Of a DNA stretch of 64,000 bases, positions 60,353-64,000 are shown piece after piece. A model generated the notes under the pieces. That model had not been told where the DNA came from, did no database searches, and saw only the letters and a program-made list of their open reading frames with translations. Within the stretch, counting starts at the first letter, position 1, and each line of letters starts with the position of its first letter. This DNA comes from Paramagnetospirillum kuznetsovii (GTDB lineage: Bacteria > Pseudomonadota > Alphaproteobacteria > Rhodospirillales > Magnetospirillaceae). The DNA lies in the NCBI RefSeq assembly GCF_003284725.1, contig NZ_PGTO01000001.1, forward strand, positions 248,001 to 312,000, in the 5' to 3' direction. The position numbers and the translations under genes were made by a program.

Positions 60353-62884
60353 ATGCCTAATCTCTCTCTTGCTGTCCGCCTTGCCCGGCGGGAATTGCGC
60401 GGCGGGTTGAAGGGCTTTCGCATCCTGGTGGCCTGCCTCGCCCTGGGGGTGGCGGCCATCGCCGCCTCGGGCAGTTTGCGCGCCGCCGTGGATCAGGCCC
60501 TGCACGAAGATTCCCGCGCCCTGCTGGGCGGCGATCTCGATCTGCGCCAGTCGCATCATCGGCCCGAACCGGACCAATTGGCCGCCTTGAAGGCCATGGG
60601 ACGGGTGACCGAAGGCGTCGAGATGCGGGTCATGGCCCATCTGGACGGCAATCGCGACCGTGCCCTGGTGGAACTGAAGGGAGTCGATGGCGCCTATCCG
60701 CTGGTGGGACGGCTGGAGCTGTCGCAGCCCGGGGGCGATGCCGTCTTCGCCTTCCGCGACGGCGCCTGGGGGGCGGTGGCCGAGGCCAATCTGCTGGACC
60801 GGCTGGGCCTTGGAGTGGGCGGGCGGCTGCGGGTGGGCGAGGCGGATTTTGAAATCCGCGCCGTCATCGTCAAGGAGCCCGACCGGGTCGCCACCGCGCT
60901 GTCCTTCGGTCCCCGCCTGATGACCGCCACGGAGGGCGTCGCCGCCACCGGCCTGATCGCTCCGGGCAGTCTGGTGCGCTACACCGTCCGGCTGGCGCTG
61001 GACAACGGCATGAGCGCCGCCGAGGCCAAGGCCGATCTGGCCAGGCGTTTTCCCGACGCGGCCTGGCAGATGCGCGACACCTCCGACGCCGCGCCGGGCG
61101 TTGGACGTTTCCTCGATACCCTGGCCGCCTTCCTGACCCTGGTGGGGCTGACGGCCTTGCTGGTGGGCGGCATCGGCGTCGCCAACGCGGTGAAGGCCTA
61201 TCTGGACGGCAAGATCGCCACTATCGCCACCCTGAAATGCCTGGGCGCGCCTGCGGGGCTGGTGCTGCGGGTCTATCTGCTGCTGGTGGGGTTGCTGTCG
61301 GCGGCGGGCATCGTGATCGGACTGGCGCTGGGGGCGGCGCTGGTGCCCGTGGTGATCGGGCTGGGCGGCGACGGATTGCCGCTGCCCGCCCGGTCCGGCC
61401 TGTTTCCCACCGCCTTGCTGAACGCCGCCGGGTTCGGGGCGCTGGCGGCCCTGGTCTTCACCCTGTGGCCGCTAGCCCGCGCCCGTATGACGCCGCCCTC
61501 GGCCCTGTTCCGCCATCTGACGGTGACGGCGGCGGGCAGGCCCGACGCCGCATCCCTGGCGGTGCTGGCGCTGGCGGCTTTGGGTTTGGCGGCGCTGACC
61601 ATTTTGTCCTCGGGCAATCGGCCCCTGGCCGCCTGGTTCGTCGGCGCCGCCGTGGCGACCCTGATTCTGTTCCGTGCCCTGGCCTGGGGCCTGTCGCGAT
61701 TGGCCGCCCGCTTGTCCTTGCATCACGGCCGCGCCGTCGGCCCCGCCTGGAGGCTGGCCCTGGCCAATCTCCACCGGCCCGGCACGGCGGTGGTCAGTCT
61801 GGTGCTGTCGCTGGGTCTGGGCCTGTCGGTGCTGGTGACCATCGCTTTGGTCGAGGGCAATCTGGCCGCCCAGTTCGGCGAGCGTCTGCCCGCCCAGGCG
61901 CCGTCTTTCTATTTCATCGACGTGCAGCCCGATCAGGTGGCGGCGCTGGACGAGGTGGTGCGCGCCACCGATCCGGGCGCCACCTTGGAGCGCGCCGCCA
62001 TAGTGCGCGGCCGCATTTCCTCCATCCGGGGCGTCAGGGTGGGCGAGGCCAGGATCGCCCCCGAGGCGGAATGGGCGGCGAGGGGCGACCGCGGCCTGTC
62101 GTCCGCCGCAGCCCCGCCGCCGGGCTCCAAGCTGGTGGAGGGGCAATGGTGGCCCGAGGATTACCGGGGGCCGCCGCTGGTTTCGGTGGATGCCGCCGTG
62201 GCCAGGGGGTTCGGCCTCAGGCCCGGCGACCGGCTGGGGCTCAACGTGTTGGGCCGCGAGATCGAGGTGAGCGTCGCCAATCTGCGCCAGATCGACTGGT
62301 CCAGCCTGTCCATGAATTTCGCCTTCCTGCTGTCGCCGGGCGCCCTGGACGGCGCGCCTTATACGGTGATCGCCACGGTGCGGGCCGAGCCCCGCTTCGA
62401 CGCCGCCCTGGAAAAGGCGGTCACCGACCGGCTGCCCAATGTGTCCTCCATCCGGGTCAAGGAGGCGCTGGAATCCGTGCGTGCCATCATCGCGCAGGCC
62501 GATCTGGCGGTGCGTCTGGCCGGTATGGTGACCCTGGCGGCGGGGGCGATGGTCCTGGCCGGAGCGGTCATGGCGGGGCATCGCCGCCGGGTATGGGAGG
62601 CGGTGGTTCTCAAGGTGCTGGGCGCGGTGCGCGGCCAATTGTGGCGGGCCTATCTGGCCGAGTTCGCGGTAATCGGCCTTGTGACGGGCTTTGCCGCCGC
62701 CGGGGTCGGCTCGCTGGCGGCCCGCGCCATCCTGCTTTACGTCATGAAAGCGGAGTGGGTGTTTCTCCCCGGAATCACCGCCGCCACCCTGGCCGCCTGC
62801 GTGGGGGCCAGTTTGGCCGCCGGTTTCGCCGGGACATGGCGGGCGCTGGGTGTCAAATCGGCGCCGTTATTGCGCGGCGAATAA
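60353..62884 (+). CDS. ybbP: ABC transporter permease YbbP (FtsX/MacB-type)
   Basis: An 843-residue permease with two FtsX-like domains and about ten membrane helices; the large periplasmic domains lie at ~45-250 and ~520-690. The start NLSLAVRLARRELRGGLKGF is characteristic. Together with YbbA it is a type VII-like mechanotransducing ABC system with unknown substrate, possibly lipid-related with TesA. ATG 60353 has GAGAGGA upstream. Confidence 0.92.
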   Translation: MPNLSLAVRLARRELRGGLKGFRILVACLALGVAAIAASGSLRAAVDQALHEDSRALLGGDLDLRQSHHRPEPDQLAALKAMGRVTEGVEMRVMAHLDGNRDRALVELKGVDGAYPLVGRLELSQPGGDAVFAFRDGAWGAVAEANLLDRLGLGVGGRLRVGEADFEIRAVIVKEPDRVATALSFGPRLMTATEGVAATGLIAPGSLVRYTVRLALDNGMSAAEAKADLARRFPDAAWQMRDTSDAAPGVGRFLDTLAAFLTLVGLTALLVGGIGVANAVKAYLDGKIATIATLKCLGAPAGLVLRVYLLLVGLLSAAGIVIGLALGAALVPVVIGLGGDGLPLPARSGLFPTALLNAAGFGALAALVFTLWPLARARMTPPSALFRHLTVTAAGRPDAASLAVLALAALGLAALTILSSGNRPLAAWFVGAAVATLILFRALAWGLSRLAARLSLHHGRAVGPAWRLALANLHRPGTAVVSLVLSLGLGLSVLVTIALVEGNLAAQFGERLPAQAPSFYFIDVQPDQVAALDEVVRATDPGATLERAAIVRGRISSIRGVRVGEARIAPEAEWAARGDRGLSSAAAPPPGSKLVEGQWWPEDYRGPPLVSVDAAVARGFGLRPGDRLGLNVLGREIEVSVANLRQIDWSSLSMNFAFLLSPGALDGAPYTVIATVRAEPRFDAALEKAVTDRLPNVSSIRVKEALESVRAIIAQADLAVRLAGMVTLAAGAMVLAGAVMAGHRRRVWEAVVLKVLGAVRGQLWRAYLAEFAVIGLVTGFAAAGVGSLAARAILLYVMKAEWVFLPGITAATLAACVGASLAAGFAGTWRALGVKSAPLLRGE

Positions 62885-62971
62885 CCACGCCTAAAATACG
62901 GTAACTTGATTCCTTCCAGGACTGCTCCATATTGATGTCAGTCTTCCCCTTACCGAGTCAGAGGAACCATC

Positions 62972-63694
62972 ATGGCTTTCGGATCAGACCCCAGATACAT
63001 GACCGCCGCCCAGGCCGAAGCGGCTCATATCGACGTGGGCCTGCGGCAGTACATGCTCAGCGTCTACAATTACATGGCCTCGGCCCTGGCGCTGACCGGC
63101 ATCGTCGCCTGGGTCATCGCCAGCGTTCCGGCCTTGACCGCCATCGCCGTCTATTCCCCGCTGAAATGGGTGTTCATGCTGGCTCCGCTGGGACTGGTGT
63201 TCTTCATGGGCGCCAAGATCGACAGCATGCGGGCCTCGACCGCCTCGACCCTGTTCTGGGTCTATGCCGGTCTGATGGGCGCTTCGTTGGCCTCGGTCTT
63301 CCTGGTGTTCACCGGCGCTTCGGTCGCCCGGGTGTTCTTCATCACGGCGGCGGCTTTCGCGGGCCTCAGCCTCTACGGCTACACCACCAAGAAGGATCTG
63401 TCGGGCTTCGGCAGCTTCCTGATCATGGGCGTGTGGGGCCTGATCATAGCGGGCATCGTCAACATCTTCCTCGCCAGCCCCATGCTGCATTTCGTGATGT
63501 CGGCGGCCGGCGTGCTGATCTTCGCCGGCCTGACCGCCTATGACACCCAGTCCATCAAGCAAATGTACTGGGAAGGCGACGACAGCGAAGTCGCCGCCAA
63601 GAAGGCGGTGTTCGGCGCTCTTCAGCTCTACATGGACTTCATCAACCTGTTCATGTTCCTGCTGCAGTTCATGGGCGTGCGCCGCGACGACTAA
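62972..63694 (+). CDS. Bax inhibitor-1/YccA family membrane protein
   Basis: A 240-residue protein with seven membrane helices and the family signature around FAGLTAYDTQSIKQMY, which includes the di-aspartyl region near the C-terminus. It begins MAFGSDPRYMTAAQAEAAHI, as alphaproteobacterial members do. In E. coli relatives modulate FtsH. AGAGGA upstream; own terminator downstream. Confidence 0.93.
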   Translation: MAFGSDPRYMTAAQAEAAHIDVGLRQYMLSVYNYMASALALTGIVAWVIASVPALTAIAVYSPLKWVFMLAPLGLVFFMGAKIDSMRASTASTLFWVYAGLMGASLASVFLVFTGASVARVFFITAAAFAGLSLYGYTTKKDLSGFGSFLIMGVWGLIIAGIVNIFLASPMLHFVMSAAGVLIFAGLTAYDTQSIKQMYWEGDDSEVAAKKAVFGALQLYMDFINLFMFLLQFMGVRRDD

Positions 63695-63713
63695 GCGGCT
63701 GTTGAAACGAAGA

Positions 63714-63741
63714 AGATCCCCTCGCGAGAGGGGGTCTTTTT
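63714..63741 (+). terminator. Rho-independent terminator of the Bax-inhibitor family gene
   Basis: AGATCCCCTC-GCGA-GAGGGGGTCT followed by TTTT, 20 bases after the stop codon. Confidence 0.92.
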
Positions 63742-63774
63742 GTTTGTAATACGGTGATTAATTAAGCATAGAGA

Positions 63775-64000
63775 CTATTTTAATTTCTTAGGCGGGCTTG
63801 TTATGCCTGACTTAAGGCGCCGCCCCACTTTTGCAATGTCCTCGGCCGGAGGTAAATTCTCTGGCATTGTTCCGCCCAGTTCGGCAATTGCTTTTCTTAC
63901 AGTACGTCCGACATCATAGTGGGTGGTGTTGGCGGCAATCTTTCCTTTCACGTTATCCCGGCGTAATTTTTCCTCTGTCTGAGTGGCTCGGAAAAGGTTT
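63775..64000 (-). CDS. dinD: DNA-damage-inducible protein D (DinD), C-terminal end
   Basis: The last 74 codons of a gene running off the right edge. NLFRATQTEEKLRRDNVKGK, AANTTHYDVGRTVRKAIAEL and GGTMPENLP match the DinD C-terminus (E. coli DinD has closely similar FRxTQTxxKxRR and GGTMPEDLP). DinD inhibits RecA strand exchange and is SOS-induced; it is often on mobile DNA. The segment is lower in GC than its neighbours. TAG stop at 63775-63777. Confidence 0.85.
   Translation of the reverse strand, partial: NLFRATQTEEKLRRDNVKGKIAANTTHYDVGRTVRKAIAELGGTMPENLPPAEDIAKVGRRLKSGITSPPKKLK

Overview
The window is high-GC alphaproteobacterial chromosome. The closest fit is a member of the Rhodospirillales, probably Magnetospirillum or a close relative. 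This rests on gene content and protein sequence only: ctrA beside fliI-fliJ, a trpB-trpA-accD-folC operon, hprK-rapZ-EIIA(Man)-ptsH-ptsI near ahcY, glnK-amtB with sigma-54-like promoters, and a hemerythrin-domain protein. No magnetosome, rRNA or tRNA gene was found.

Layout. 1-5.5 kb: ftsK (cut by the left edge) and dapC, then amtB and glnK, all on the minus strand. 5.5-10 kb: xth, an OmpR-type regulator, ribA, a ThiE/TenI-like gene coupled to an unknown gene. 10.2-18 kb: a plus-strand polysaccharide cluster (TPR glycosyltransferase, two-domain oxidoreductase, prenyl-phosphate sugar transferase, epimerase, manC). 18-24.5 kb: hemerythrin fusion, then the trp/acc/fol operon, interrupted between trpA and accD by a 438-bp inverted-repeat unit that carries only a GxxExxY nuclease-fold gene. 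24.6-27.5 kb: an MlaF-like ATPase, a toxin-antitoxin-like remnant and an AT-rich two-gene cassette (soluble protein plus small membrane protein). 27.5-32.9 kb: ftsY, mtaB, dapF, a MazF-type module, a coiled-coil protein and ctrA. 33-39 kb: fliI-fliJ, extensin-like protein, ybjQ, mogA, FecR and EamA genes. 39-44.8 kb: yejABEF peptide importer. 44.9-52.9 kb: histidine kinase, ahcY, an AT-rich DUF3800 gene, and the regulatory PTS genes. 53-64 kb: soluble lytic transglycosylase, DUF1848 protein, lipoprotein, thpR, FIST protein, tesA/ybbA/ybbP, a Bax-inhibitor family protein and the 3' end of dinD.

Most genes are packed into operons with ATGA or TGATG stop/start overlaps. The gaps are filled by at least seven families of short dispersed palindromic repeats. 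One family supplies the inverted ends of the GxxExxY unit, and another has become the coding sequence for the N-terminus of MtaB. The AT-rich genes (25.76-27.14 kb, 48.2-48.8 kb and the right edge) stand out as probable acquisitions. The best candidates for an undescribed system are the 25.76-27.14 kb two-gene cassette and the inverted-repeat-bounded GxxExxY unit.
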